This document shows positions 25,110-34,369 of a DNA stretch of 64,000 bases, piece by piece. Each line of letters begins with the position of its first letter. The first letter of the stretch is position 1. The notes beneath the pieces were generated by a model. The model was not told the origin of the DNA, did no database searches, and saw only the letters and a program-made list of their open reading frames with translations. This DNA comes from Variovorax boronicumulans (GTDB lineage Bacteria; Pseudomonadota; Gammaproteobacteria; Burkholderiales; Burkholderiaceae_C). Location of the stretch: contig NZ_JARXVG010000006.1 of assembly GCF_029892485.1 (NCBI RefSeq), positions 62,001 to 126,000 on the forward strand, written 5' to 3'. The translations under genes and the position numbers were made by a program.

Positions 25110-26555
25110 TCATTCCTTTTTCGCGAGCGGGCCGAGAGTGCCCGGCCCTTCCCAGTCACCGCCCAGTGCCTTCACCAGAAACACCGCGGTCAGCAGCCGC
25201 TGGCCTTGCAGCTGCGCGGCCTGCCGCTCGACCGTCAGCAGCGACTGCTGCGCGGTGATCACATCGAGGTACGTCGAGGCGCCGCCTTCGTAGCGGCTGG
25301 TCGCCATGTCGAGCACACGGCGCGCGGCGGCGACGGCGGCCTGCGCCTGCGTGGTGGCGCTGTCGAGCGCAGACAGGCCGGTGATGCCGTCTTCCACTTC
25401 CTGCATCGCCGTGAGCACCGTGCGGCGGTAGTTGCCCACGGTGGCGTCGTATCCGGCCTTGGCGAAGTCCACATTCGCGCGCACGCGGCCGCCGTCGAAC
25501 AGCACCTGCGTGGCCGACACGCCCACCGACCACAAGAGGCTGGGCCCGTTGAACAGCGACTCGATCAGCCGGCTGTCCACGCCCACGGTCGGCGAGATGA
25601 TGAAGCTCGGATAGAAGGCCGCGGTCGCCACGCCGATCTGCGCATTGGCCGCCGCCATCGAACGCTCGGCCGAAGCCACATCGGGCCGGCGCTGGAGGAT
25701 TTCCGAGGGCACGCCGAGCGGCACGGCGGGCGGGCGGATCTCGCGCAGGTCCACCGGCAGCGCGAAGACCGGCGCCGGCGTGCCGGTGAGGGTGGCAAGC
25801 GCGTGCTCGTACTGCGCGCGTTGCTTCTTCAGCACATCGACCTGCGTCAGCGTGGTCTCCAGCAGCGCCTGCTGCTGCGCCACGTCGAGGCCCGAGATGG
25901 CGCCCAGGTCGTGCCGTGCGGTGACCAGCTCGAGCGCGCGGCGCTGCAGGCCGATGGAGCGCGAGAGCACGTCCAGCTCGATGTCGGTCGAGCGCAGGTT
26001 GAAGTAGTTGTTCGCCACGTCGGCGGTGAGCACGAGGCGCGTGTTCGCGAGGTCGGCGGCCGATTGCTCGGCCGATGCCGTCGCGCCTTCGACGGTGCGC
26101 TGCACGCGGCCGGCGAGGTCGAGCTCGTAGCTGGCGTTGAGCGACAGCGCGAAGTCGTTCTGCACCGTCGACGAATTGCTGGTCGCGTAGTTGGTGAGCG
26201 GCCGGTTGGCAGAGATCTTCAGGCGCGAGGCGCGTGCGCCGAGGCCCAGTTGCGGAAACCGGCTGGCCGAGCTGACATCGAGGTTGGCGCGCGCCTGGGC
26301 GAGCCGCGCATTGGCGATGACCAGCGTCGGGCTGCCGGCGAGGGCCTTGTCCTGCAGTGCATCGAGCTGCGCATCGTTGAAGCGCCTCCACCATGCGCCC
26401 TTGTCGGCCACGTCGTTCGGCGTGGCCTGGCGCCAGGGCGCTTCGAGCTTCCAGCTGACGGGCAGCGGTGTCTCGGGCGCCTTGTAGTCGGGACCGACCG
26501 CGCAGCCCGCGGCCAGAAGGGCCGCGATGGCGGCGGCAATGACCCGCAGTCTCAC
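25110..26555 (-). CDS. RND efflux outer-membrane lipoprotein (NodT/OprM family)
   Basis: 481 residues: a lipoprotein signal (AAIAALLAAGC), the family start AVGPDYKAPETPLPVSW, then two OEP repeats of long helices and strands (LVIANARLAQARANLDVSSASRFPQLGLG and YDATVGNYRRTVLTAMQEVEDGI). It forms the trimeric outer-membrane channel of the tripartite pump encoded with it. The GTG start at 26555 overlaps the adaptor stop by four bases (GTGA), so it is the third gene of the efflux operon. Confidence 0.92.
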   Translation of the reverse strand: MRLRVIAAAIAALLAAGCAVGPDYKAPETPLPVSWKLEAPWRQATPNDVADKGAWWRRFNDAQLDALQDKALAGSPTLVIANARLAQARANLDVSSASRFPQLGLGARASRLKISANRPLTNYATSNSSTVQNDFALSLNASYELDLAGRVQRTVEGATASAEQSAADLANTRLVLTADVANNYFNLRSTDIELDVLSRSIGLQRRALELVTARHDLGAISGLDVAQQQALLETTLTQVDVLKKQRAQYEHALATLTGTPAPVFALPVDLREIRPPAVPLGVPSEILQRRPDVASAERSMAAANAQIGVATAAFYPSFIISPTVGVDSRLIESLFNGPSLLWSVGVSATQVLFDGGRVRANVDFAKAGYDATVGNYRRTVLTAMQEVEDGITGLSALDSATTQAQAAVAAARRVLDMATSRYEGGASTYLDVITAQQSLLTVERQAAQLQGQRLLTAVFLVKALGGDWEGPGTLGPLAKKE

Positions 26556-27805
26556 GCCGGTTCCTTCTTCGCGGGCGCTTTCGGGTCCGCGGGGGGTGCG
26601 TCGGGCGCCACCGTCACCACGTCGCCTTCGGCCAGCGAGTCGGAGGGATTGAGCACCATGCGGTCGTTGTTGCCCAGGCCGTCGATCACCTCGACGTTCT
26701 CGCCGTAGTTGCGGCCCAGCGTCACCGGGCGCAGGCCGATGCGGCCCTGTGCATCGACCACCGCAATGCGCGTGCCTTCGGCGCGGAACAGCAGCGCATT
26801 GGCCGGCACCGTGATCGTGCGGGCCGCGGCCAGCGGCAGCGACACCTGCACGTAGGCGCCCGGCAGCAGCGCGCCGTCGCGGTTGGGCAGCGACACCTCG
26901 ACCTGCATCATCCGCGTGGTCGCGTCGATGGCGCCCGAGGTGCGCGCCACTTCGCCCTTGAAGCTCTGGCCGCGCAGCTCGGCCTGCGTCACCACCACCG
27001 GCTGGCCGGCCTTCACCAGTTGCGCGTAGGCCTGCGGCACGTTGATGTACACGCGCAGCGGATCGGTCTGCGCCAGCATGAAGAGCGCGCGCCCGGTGCC
27101 GCCGCCCGCGCCCGCATCGATGAGGTCGCCCACATCGACATTGCGGCGCGTGATGACGCCCGCGAACGGCGCGACGACGCGCTTGAAGCCTTCGGTCTGC
27201 TTCAGGCGCTGCACGTTGGCATCGGCGGCCGCCACGTTCGAGGTGGCTTGCGCGACGGCGCTGCGGCGCTCGTCCAGGTCCTGCTGCGAGACCACGTCCT
27301 TCTTGCGCAGATTTTCCCAGCGCTCGGCCGTGCTCTGCGCGAGCGAGAGGCCTGAGGCCGCTTGCGCGCGCGCGGCCACTGCCTGTGAGAGCTGTTGGTC
27401 GATTTCCGGTGTTTCGATTTCCGCGAGCAGCTCGCCCTTTTCGACGCGGCTGCCGATGTCCTTGGTCCAGCGCTTCAGATACCCGCTCGCGCGCGCCGAG
27501 ATCGGCGACTGCACGAAGCCCTGCAGCGTGCCGGGCAGCGCCAGCGTCTGACCGGCAGTGGGTGTGCGCGGAAGGGCAGTCTGCACATGGAGCCTGGCGC
27601 GTTCCGTGGTGCCCGCTTCGAGCGCACGCGCGTTGGCGATGCGCACGAACACCGTGCGCGCCGCACCGAGCGCCAGCAGCACGAGCACGATCACGACGAG
27701 CCAGCGCGTGCGCTTCACGATCTGCCGGCGGCGCAGCAGTTCGCCTTCGCCCTCTTCGGCGGCGATGGGGTGGATGGCCAATGCCGAGTGGCGTTGCTCC
27801 GTCAT
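26552..27805 (-). CDS. RND efflux periplasmic adaptor (membrane-fusion protein)
   Basis: 417 residues. An N-terminal membrane anchor (TRWLVVIVLVLLALGAARTVFV, residues 31-52) is followed by the lipoyl-like half motif SGYLKRWTKDIGSRVEKGELLAEIETPEID, an alpha-hairpin (residues 115-180), and beta-barrel strands including VVAPFAGVITRRNVDVGDLI. It bridges the inner-membrane pump and outer-membrane channel. ATG 27805 lies four bases after the RND pump stop; the open frame upstream of it is not protein-like. The C-terminus is Pro/Ala/Lys rich. Confidence 0.9.
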   Translation of the reverse strand: MTEQRHSALAIHPIAAEEGEGELLRRRQIVKRTRWLVVIVLVLLALGAARTVFVRIANARALEAGTTERARLHVQTALPRTPTAGQTLALPGTLQGFVQSPISARASGYLKRWTKDIGSRVEKGELLAEIETPEIDQQLSQAVAARAQAASGLSLAQSTAERWENLRKKDVVSQQDLDERRSAVAQATSNVAAADANVQRLKQTEGFKRVVAPFAGVITRRNVDVGDLIDAGAGGGTGRALFMLAQTDPLRVYINVPQAYAQLVKAGQPVVVTQAELRGQSFKGEVARTSGAIDATTRMMQVEVSLPNRDGALLPGAYVQVSLPLAAARTITVPANALLFRAEGTRIAVVDAQGRIGLRPVTLGRNYGENVEVIDGLGNNDRMVLNPSDSLAEGDVVTVAPDAPPADPKAPAKKEPA

Positions 27806-27809
27806 GAAA

Positions 27810-30800
27810 TCAGTTCTCCTGGGGCGCTGCGCCCGCTGGCGTGTGACCCGAATGGCCGGCTTCTTCGCGTGCCGCCTTGCGATGCGCAAGCCGACTGTGC
27901 ACCCCCGCGAACACGGCGGGTACGAAAAACAATGTCGACACCGTGGCAAAAAGCAGGCCACCGATGACCGCGCGGCCCAGCGGCGCGTTCTGCTCGGCGC
28001 CTTCGCCCAGGCCCAGCGCCATCGGGATCATGCCGATGATCATGGCCAGCGCCGTCATCAGCACTGGGCGGATGCGGGTGGCGCCGCCTTCGAGCGCGGC
28101 CGAGAGCGGTGGAATGCCGGCCTGCAGTCGCTCTCGCGCGAACGACACCAGCAGGATGGAGTTGGCCGTGGCCACCCCCATGGTCATGATCGCGCCGGTG
28201 AGCGCGGGCACGCTCAGCGTGGTGGCGGTGATGAACAGCATCCACGCGATGCCGGCGAGCGCCGCGGGCAGGGCGGTGATGATGATGGCCGCATCGAGCC
28301 ACGACTGGAAGGTGACCACGATCAGCAGGTACACCAGCACGATCGCCATCACCAGCCCCACGCCCAGGCCGATGAACGACGACTGCATCGTCTGCACCTG
28401 CCCGCGGATGGTGACCTGGCTGCCGCGCGAGAGCTTGGGCCGCATCTCGTCGACCAGCACCTGCACCTTGGAGGCCACGCTCGCGAGGTCGGTGCCCTGC
28501 ACGCTCACGTAGACGTCGATCACCGGTGCGATGTTGTAGCGCGACTGGATGGCCGGCTGGCGCGAGGCCTGTGCTTCGACCAGGTTGCCCAGCAGCTGCT
28601 GTGAGGCACCACTGGCCGCTGCCGTGCCGCCCGCACCCACCGGAATGTTGAGCAGCGAATCGAGCGAGTCGATGTTGTACTGCGGCGTCTGCACCGCGAT
28701 GCTGTAGACCACGCCGTTCGCCGGATTGAGCCAGAAGGCCGGCGCCGTCTGCGAACTGCCCGAGAGCGCGATCAGCACGTTCTGCCCCACGTTGGCGGCC
28801 GTGAGGCCGTACTGCTGCAGCCGCGTGCGGTCCATCTGCAGGTTGAGGCTGGGTCCGTCGAGCCGCTGGTGCACGTGCGCATCGACCGCGCCCGGGATCT
28901 GCTTGATCGCCTTGGTGAGTTCGGCCGCGCGCGCCGCGTTGCCCGCGATGTCGGCGCCGCTGAACTGCACGTCGATGGCCGCGGGCAGGCCGAAGTTCAG
29001 GATCTGCGTGACGATGTCCGCGGGCTGGAAGAAGAACTCGATGCCCGGAAAGCGCTTGGGCAGCTCGGCGCGCAGCACCGAGACGAACTCCTCCGTGGGC
29101 CGGTGGCCATCCTTGAGCGACAGCAGCAGCTCGGCGTCGAAAGTGCCGATGGTGCCGGCGTTGCTGTACGAGAGGTTGATGCCGCTGTTGGGGATGCCCA
29201 GGTTGTCGAGGATGGTCTCGAGCTGGTCGGCCGGCACCAGCTCGCGGATCGCGACCTCGACGCGGTCGGTGAGGCGCGCGGTTTCCTCGATGCGGGTGCC
29301 GGTGGGCGCACGCACATGCAGGCGGATCTGGCCGGCGTCCACGGTCGGGAAGAAGTCGCGGCCCAGCACCGGATACAGCAGGCACGACAGCAGACAGAAG
29401 CCGAGGAAGAGGCCGATGAAGCCGCCGCGCTTCGACAACACCACCGACAGCAGCAGCGTGTAGGCGCGGCGCACGCGCTCGAAGCGGCGATCGAAGCTCT
29501 GGTAGACCCGCTGCAGTGCGCTCGGCTTCTTGCCTTCGATCGGTTGCGCATGCACGCCGCCCATCAGCAGCATCACCAGCGTGGGCACCAGCGTCCGCGA
29601 GAGCAGGTACGAAGCCAGCATCGCGAACACCACCGCCTCGGCCAGCGGCACGAACAGGAAACGCGCCACGCCCGAGAGAAAGAACATCGGCACGAACACG
29701 ATGCAGATGCACAGCGTGGAGACGAAGGCGGCGCTGCCGATCTCGCCCGCACCGACCTCGATGGCTTCCTTGAGCGGCGTGCCCATGTGCAGGTGGCGCT
29801 CGATGTTCTCGATGGTCACGATCGCCTGGTCCACCAATATGCCCACCGAGAGCGCGAGCCCGCCCAGCGTCATAAGGTTGAGCGTTTCGCCGAGCGAATA
29901 CAAGACCAGGATCGAGGCCAGGATCGACAGCGGAATCGTGAGGCCGATGATCAGCGTGCTGCGCCAGTTGCCCAGGAACAGCAGCACCATCGCCGCCGTG
30001 AGCGCGGCCGCCAGGATGGCCTCGAACACCACGCCCTTGACGGCTGCTTTCACGAACACCGACTGGTCGAAGAGGGGCGTGACCTTGATGTCCTGCGGCA
30101 TCGACTGCGTGGCAATCGGCAGCATCGCGCGGATGTTCGCCACGATGTCCAGCGTGGAGGCGCCGCCGTTCTTGAGCACCGACAGCAGCACGCCGCGCAC
30201 GCCGTCCTGCCGCACGATGTTGGTCTGCGGCGAGAAGCCGTCGCGCACATAGGCCACGTCGCGCAGGTACGTGGTGGCGCCGTTCACGGTGCGCACCGGC
30301 AGGTCGTTCAGGCCCGCGATGGCGTCGGGCGAGCCGTTCATGCGCACGCTGTACTCGGTGGCGCCGAACTTGGCGGTGCCCGAGGGCAGGATCAGGTTCT
30401 GCGTGTTGACCGCATTCACCACGTCGGCCGGCGTGAGGCCGCGCGCCTGCATCGCCTGGGTGTCCAGGTCGACCGAGATGAGTCGGTTCTTGCCGCCGTA
30501 GGGAAAGGGAATCGCCGCGCCCGGCACGGTGATGAGCTGCGGGCGCAGCTGGTTGACGGTGGCGTCGAAGAGCGAATTTTCAGAGCGGGTGGGGCTGGAG
30601 AGCGCCAGCTGGATCACCGGCACGCTGGAGGCGGAATACTTGATGACCAGCGGCGGCGTGATGCCCGGCGGCAGCTGCCGCACCTGCGCCTGCATGGAGG
30701 CCACCACCTGAGAGATCGCCATCTCGATGTTGGCGGTGGGCTGGAAGAACACCTTGATGATCGACACGCCCGCCAGCGATTGCGACTCGATGTGCTCGAT

Positions 30801-31025
30801 GTCGCTCACCGTGGTGGTCAGGCCCCGTTCGACCTGGCCCGAGATGCGCTGGCCCATCTCCTGCGCCGGCAGGCCCGTGTAGTTCCAGATGACGCTGACG
30901 ACCGGGATGTTGATTTCCGGAAAGATGTCGGTGGCCATGCGCGCCAGGACAAAAGGCGTGGCCAGCACGATCAGCATCGCCATGACGATGAAGGTGTAAG
31001 GACGACGCAACGCGAGCTGGACCAT
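27810..31025 (-). CDS. RND efflux transporter, inner-membrane pump
   Basis: 1071 residues with the 12-segment RND layout: TM1 near residue 10 (FIVMAMLIVLATPFVL), two large periplasmic loops and two sets of TM helices. TM4 reads LSVGILVDQAIVTIENIERHL: Asp399 is kept but the usual second Asp is Gln400. TM10 reads GVATANSILLVSF, with Ala954 where AcrB has the proton-relay Lys940. The TM10 change is common in this branch of RND proteins; the Asp-to-Gln change is less so. It is the first gene of the three-gene pump operon. The substrate is unknown; no regulator adjoins it. Confidence 0.9.
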   Translation of the reverse strand: MVQLALRRPYTFIVMAMLIVLATPFVLARMATDIFPEINIPVVSVIWNYTGLPAQEMGQRISGQVERGLTTTVSDIEHIESQSLAGVSIIKVFFQPTANIEMAISQVVASMQAQVRQLPPGITPPLVIKYSASSVPVIQLALSSPTRSENSLFDATVNQLRPQLITVPGAAIPFPYGGKNRLISVDLDTQAMQARGLTPADVVNAVNTQNLILPSGTAKFGATEYSVRMNGSPDAIAGLNDLPVRTVNGATTYLRDVAYVRDGFSPQTNIVRQDGVRGVLLSVLKNGGASTLDIVANIRAMLPIATQSMPQDIKVTPLFDQSVFVKAAVKGVVFEAILAAALTAAMVLLFLGNWRSTLIIGLTIPLSILASILVLYSLGETLNLMTLGGLALSVGILVDQAIVTIENIERHLHMGTPLKEAIEVGAGEIGSAAFVSTLCICIVFVPMFFLSGVARFLFVPLAEAVVFAMLASYLLSRTLVPTLVMLLMGGVHAQPIEGKKPSALQRVYQSFDRRFERVRRAYTLLLSVVLSKRGGFIGLFLGFCLLSCLLYPVLGRDFFPTVDAGQIRLHVRAPTGTRIEETARLTDRVEVAIRELVPADQLETILDNLGIPNSGINLSYSNAGTIGTFDAELLLSLKDGHRPTEEFVSVLRAELPKRFPGIEFFFQPADIVTQILNFGLPAAIDVQFSGADIAGNAARAAELTKAIKQIPGAVDAHVHQRLDGPSLNLQMDRTRLQQYGLTAANVGQNVLIALSGSSQTAPAFWLNPANGVVYSIAVQTPQYNIDSLDSLLNIPVGAGGTAAASGASQQLLGNLVEAQASRQPAIQSRYNIAPVIDVYVSVQGTDLASVASKVQVLVDEMRPKLSRGSQVTIRGQVQTMQSSFIGLGVGLVMAIVLVYLLIVVTFQSWLDAAIIITALPAALAGIAWMLFITATTLSVPALTGAIMTMGVATANSILLVSFARERLQAGIPPLSAALEGGATRIRPVLMTALAMIIGMIPMALGLGEGAEQNAPLGRAVIGGLLFATVSTLFFVPAVFAGVHSRLAHRKAAREEAGHSGHTPAGAAPQEN

Positions 31026-31122
31026 GGACAGGGCTCTCTGCTTCCGGCGGAAAAAGGTTTTGCATCATAAGGAAGTAGATTTAAGTTTGCTGCGGCCTCT
31101 TCTTCGGGTGTGGTGCTTTACC

Positions 31123-31142
31123 AAAAGCCTGACAGGAGGCTT
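31123..31142 (-). terminator. Intrinsic terminator after the GNAT/gnd unit
   Basis: On the minus strand AAGCCT-CCTGTC-AGGCTT is followed by a short T-run (TTTT including the last stem bases). It lies about 55 bases after the acetyltransferase stop and before the efflux operon, so it separates the two transcription units. Confidence 0.6.
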
Positions 31143-31195
31143 CCCGGGGGCGTGCGCGGGGCACGCTGTGGGTGAACGCTCCTTGGGGAGGACGC

Positions 31196-31750
31196 TCAGG
31201 GCTCTGAGGCCTTCAGCGCCAGACGCAATTGCGTGACGTTCGGATTGCCCGGGTCGCGCCGCACCTTGAAGCCCAGCTTGCGCGCCAGCGCGAGCATGCC
31301 GGCGTTGTCGTAGAGCGTGATGTCCGCCAGCTGCTTGACGCCGGCTTCGGCGGCCACATCGATCAGCTTGCGCATGAGCTTGAGCGCGACACCGCGGTGC
31401 TGCCAGGCATCGCCGATCACGATGGCGAATTCAGCGGTGTGCGACGTTTCCGGCGTGTCGCCGCGCACGTAGCGCGCCACGCCCATCTGCTGCTCCCCGC
31501 CATCGACCACGGTGGTCGCGATGAGCGCGAGTTCGCGGTCGTAGTCGATGTGGGTCATGCGCCAGAGCTCGTCGGGCTGGGGCTTGCGCGGCGAGAGCAG
31601 GCGGTGGTAGCCGGTTTCGCTCGACAGCCCCGCGACGAAGGCGGTGTGCATCGCGAGGTCGTCCGCGTGGATCGGGCGGATGCGCACCGGCGTGCCGTCG
31701 GCGAGGTGCCAGTCCTCGATCAGGTGACTGGGGTAGCCGGCGGCCGGCAT
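31196..31750 (-). CDS. GNAT-family N-acetyltransferase
   Basis: 184 residues. The acetyl-CoA site motif is IVIGDAWQHRGVALKLMRKLIDVAAEAGVKQL (R/Q-x-x-G-x-A variant). The N-terminal LADGTPVRIRPIHADDLAMHTAFVAGLSSETGYHRLL resembles the GNAT domain of PatZ-like protein acetyltransferases, but here it is stand-alone. It starts four bases after the gnd stop and so is probably cotranscribed with it. The acceptor substrate is unknown. Confidence 0.85.
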   Translation of the reverse strand: MPAAGYPSHLIEDWHLADGTPVRIRPIHADDLAMHTAFVAGLSSETGYHRLLSPRKPQPDELWRMTHIDYDRELALIATTVVDGGEQQMGVARYVRGDTPETSHTAEFAIVIGDAWQHRGVALKLMRKLIDVAAEAGVKQLADITLYDNAGMLALARKLGFKVRRDPGNPNVTQLRLALKASEP

Positions 31751-31754
31751 GGCA

Positions 31755-33185
31755 TCAGCCGATGACTTCGGGCCAGTCCGTGTGGAAGAACTGGCCTTCT
31801 GGCTTGTCCGTGCGCTCGTAGGTGTGCGCGCCGAAGAAGTCGCGCTGCGCCTGCAAGAGGTTCGCCGGCAGCCGCTCGGTGCGGTAGCTGTCGTAGTAGG
31901 CGAGCGAGGCGCTGAACGCCGGCACAGGAATGCCGTTGCTCACCGCCAGTGCCACCACCTCGCGCCAGTTCTGCTGCGTGCGGTTCAGCAAATCCTTGAA
32001 GAAGGGATCGAGCATCAGGTTGGGCAGCGCCGGGTCGGTGCGGAAGGCGTCGGTGATGCGGTTCAAAAAGCGCGCACGGATGATGCAGCCGCCGCGCCAG
32101 ATCGCCGCGATGCCGGCCAGGTCGAGCTTCCAGTCCTTCTTGTCGCCCATCGTCTTGATGAGGTCGAAGCCCTGCGTGTAGCTGATGACCTTCGAGGCAT
32201 AGAGCGCGTCGTGCACCTTGGCCACCAGCGCCTTCTTCTCGAGCGACAACTCGATCTTCGGCCCCTGCAGTACCTTGCTGGCCGCCACGCGCGCCTTCTT
32301 CTGCGACGAGAGCACGCGCGCCTCGACCGCGGCGTTGATGGTGCTGATGACCACCGCGTTCTCGGCCGCATTGATCAGCGTCCACTGGCCCGTGCCCTTC
32401 TGGCCGGCCTTGTCCAGGATCAGGTCGACGATGGGCTTGCCCGTTTCGGAGTCCTTCTGCTCCAGCGCCTTGGCGGTGATCTGGATCAGGTAGCTCTGCA
32501 GCTCGCCGTCGTTCCACTCGTTGAAGATCGCGGCCATCTCGTCGGTCGTGAAGCCTGCGGCCTTGAACAGGCTGTAGGCCTCGCAGATGAGCTGCATGTC
32601 GCCGTACTCGATGCCGTTGTGCACCATCTTCACGTAGTGGCCCGCGCCGCCGGGGCCGATGTGGATGACGCAGGGCTCGCCGTCCACCTTGGCCGCGATG
32701 CTCTCGAAGATCGGCTTCATCACCTCCCAGGTGGAGAGCGGGCCGCCCGGCATGATCGACGGGCCCTTGCGAGCGCCTTCCTCGCCGCCCGAGACGCCCG
32801 CGCCGATGAAGCGCAGGCCTTTGCCCGAGAGGTACGCATCGCGGCGCTCGGTGTCGGTGTAGAGGCTGTTGCCGCCGTCGATGACGATGTCGTCCTTATC
32901 GAGCAGCGGAATGAGTTGTTCGATCACCTGGTCCACCGGCGCGCCGGCCTTGACCATGATCTGGATCTTGCGGGGCTTGGCCAGGCTCTGGACGAACTCT
33001 TCGAGCGTCTTCGTGCCGACCAGCTTCTTGCCCGGGTTTGCGGCGACGAAGGCTTCGGTGGTGGCCTCGGTGCGGTTATAGACGCTGACCTGGAAGCCGC
33101 GGCTTTCCACATTCAGCACGAGGTTCTGGCCCATCACGGCCAGGCCGATCAGTCCGAAATCGCTTTTCTTGCTCACGTCGCTCAT
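31755..33185 (-). CDS. gnd: 6-phosphogluconate dehydrogenase, decarboxylating
   Basis: 476 residues, the usual length of the long, dimeric form. The enzyme converts 6-phosphogluconate and NADP+ to ribulose 5-phosphate and CO2. Seen are the Rossmann motif GLIGLAVMGQNLVLNV, FIGAGVSGGEEGAR, the catalytic HYVKMVHNGIEYGDMQLI (Lys and Asn) and the C-terminal QAQRDFFGAHTYER. ATG 33185 follows an AAGAAGGG ribosome-binding site at about nine bases. A short leader separates it from a divergent AraC regulator. Confidence 0.95.
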   Translation of the reverse strand: MSDVSKKSDFGLIGLAVMGQNLVLNVESRGFQVSVYNRTEATTEAFVAANPGKKLVGTKTLEEFVQSLAKPRKIQIMVKAGAPVDQVIEQLIPLLDKDDIVIDGGNSLYTDTERRDAYLSGKGLRFIGAGVSGGEEGARKGPSIMPGGPLSTWEVMKPIFESIAAKVDGEPCVIHIGPGGAGHYVKMVHNGIEYGDMQLICEAYSLFKAAGFTTDEMAAIFNEWNDGELQSYLIQITAKALEQKDSETGKPIVDLILDKAGQKGTGQWTLINAAENAVVISTINAAVEARVLSSQKKARVAASKVLQGPKIELSLEKKALVAKVHDALYASKVISYTQGFDLIKTMGDKKDWKLDLAGIAAIWRGGCIIRARFLNRITDAFRTDPALPNLMLDPFFKDLLNRTQQNWREVVALAVSNGIPVPAFSASLAYYDSYRTERLPANLLQAQRDFFGAHTYERTDKPEGQFFHTDWPEVIG

Positions 33186-33312
33186 GTTCTTCGGGCCCTT
33201 CTTTCGTATGCGGTTGAGACGGTGGGTCATTGTGCCGGGGCCGAGGAGGCGCGTCGCCGGAGGGCGTCTATACCCGCTTGGCAAACGCGCCCGGGCTGGC
33301 TATGTTGGCGGG

Positions 33313-34266
33313 ATGACCGCTGCAGCCACCATCCAGACCTGGTCCACCGACGCCGTGCCGCCGCCGCAGCGGCTGGACTACTGGATCGGCGCGATCTGCG
33401 AGGGTTTCCTTGAAATGGACGTGACCAGCACGCACAACGGGACTTTCGGCGCCACGCTCGAATCCGTGCCGCTCGGCGCCATCGGCGTGAACCGCGTGCG
33501 CGGCACCGCGCAGGACGTCTACCGCACCCGCCGCGCCATCGCCCAGAGCCGCAGCAACTATTACTACCTGCTCTGCAAGACCGATTCGCCCTGGGTGGCC
33601 GAGCAGGAAGAACGCTCCGCGCGCCTGCTGCCCGGCGATGTGGTGCTGGTCGATTCGCGGCGGTGCTATGCCTTCCACCTGCTGCAGTCGGCCGACACGC
33701 TCTCGCTGGAACTGCCGACCGCGTGGGTGGAGTCGTGGCTGCCCGACGCCGGCGATCTCGTGGCGCGCCGGATCGACGGGTGCGCAGGTTGGGGCGGGCT
33801 GCTCAGCAACTTTGCGCAACAGCTCTCGCCCGAGGTGGCCGCGAAGCCGCCGCTGCCGACCGCGCTCCTGACCGACCAGTTGGGCGGACTTCTGTCGCTG
33901 GCACTCGGGCAGAAGCCGGCGGAGCCCGACCAGGGCGCCCGCGCCGCACTGCGCCGGCGCGTGCTCGACGCCACCCGCGAGCGCCTCGCCGAGCCGGGAC
34001 TCACGGCGGCGGCCGTGGCGCGCGAACTGGGCATTTCGGAGCGCAGCCTGCACCGGTGCCTTGCCGATGGCGCGACCACCTTCGCCACCGCTCTGACGGG
34101 CTTTCGCATGCAGGTGGCGCAGCGCATGCTGGCCGATGCGCGCTTCGACCGATTGAGCGTGGCCGAGATCGGGTTCCGGGTCGGGCTGAGCGACGCCTCG
34201 CATTTCGTGCGGCAGTGCCGCCGTCACCTGGGGCACACTCCGGGGGCGCTGCGACGCCTGCGCTGA
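33313..34266 (+). CDS. AraC-family transcriptional regulator
   Basis: 317 residues with an N-terminal AraC-binding-like domain (TIQTWSTDAVPPPQRLDYWIGAICEGFLEMDV, ligand-sensing cupin fold) and a C-terminal double helix-turn-helix (AVARELGISERSLHRCLADGATTFATALTGFRMQVAQRML and VAEIGFRVGLSDASHFVRQCRRHLGHTPGALR). It is followed on the same strand by an alpha/beta hydrolase, a possible target, and is divergent from gnd. Confidence 0.9.
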   Translation: MTAAATIQTWSTDAVPPPQRLDYWIGAICEGFLEMDVTSTHNGTFGATLESVPLGAIGVNRVRGTAQDVYRTRRAIAQSRSNYYYLLCKTDSPWVAEQEERSARLLPGDVVLVDSRRCYAFHLLQSADTLSLELPTAWVESWLPDAGDLVARRIDGCAGWGGLLSNFAQQLSPEVAAKPPLPTALLTDQLGGLLSLALGQKPAEPDQGARAALRRRVLDATRERLAEPGLTAAAVARELGISERSLHRCLADGATTFATALTGFRMQVAQRMLADARFDRLSVAEIGFRVGLSDASHFVRQCRRHLGHTPGALRRLR

Positions 34267-34369
34267 GGTAGCTGGCACCAACCGGCCATTGGCCTGGCAG
34301 GCATCGGCCATCGGGGGCGCGTCGCCGTTCCTACAGTCGTTCTCCGTTCCACCCAAGAAGGAGACACCC

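Noticed and set aside
27475..27807. Small frames opposite the adaptor gene
   Set aside because: Shadows of the adaptor reading frame.
28869..31070. 733-residue plus-strand frame opposite the RND pump
   Set aside because: It is antisense, very rich in His/Arg/Asp and has no ribosome-binding site or family motif.
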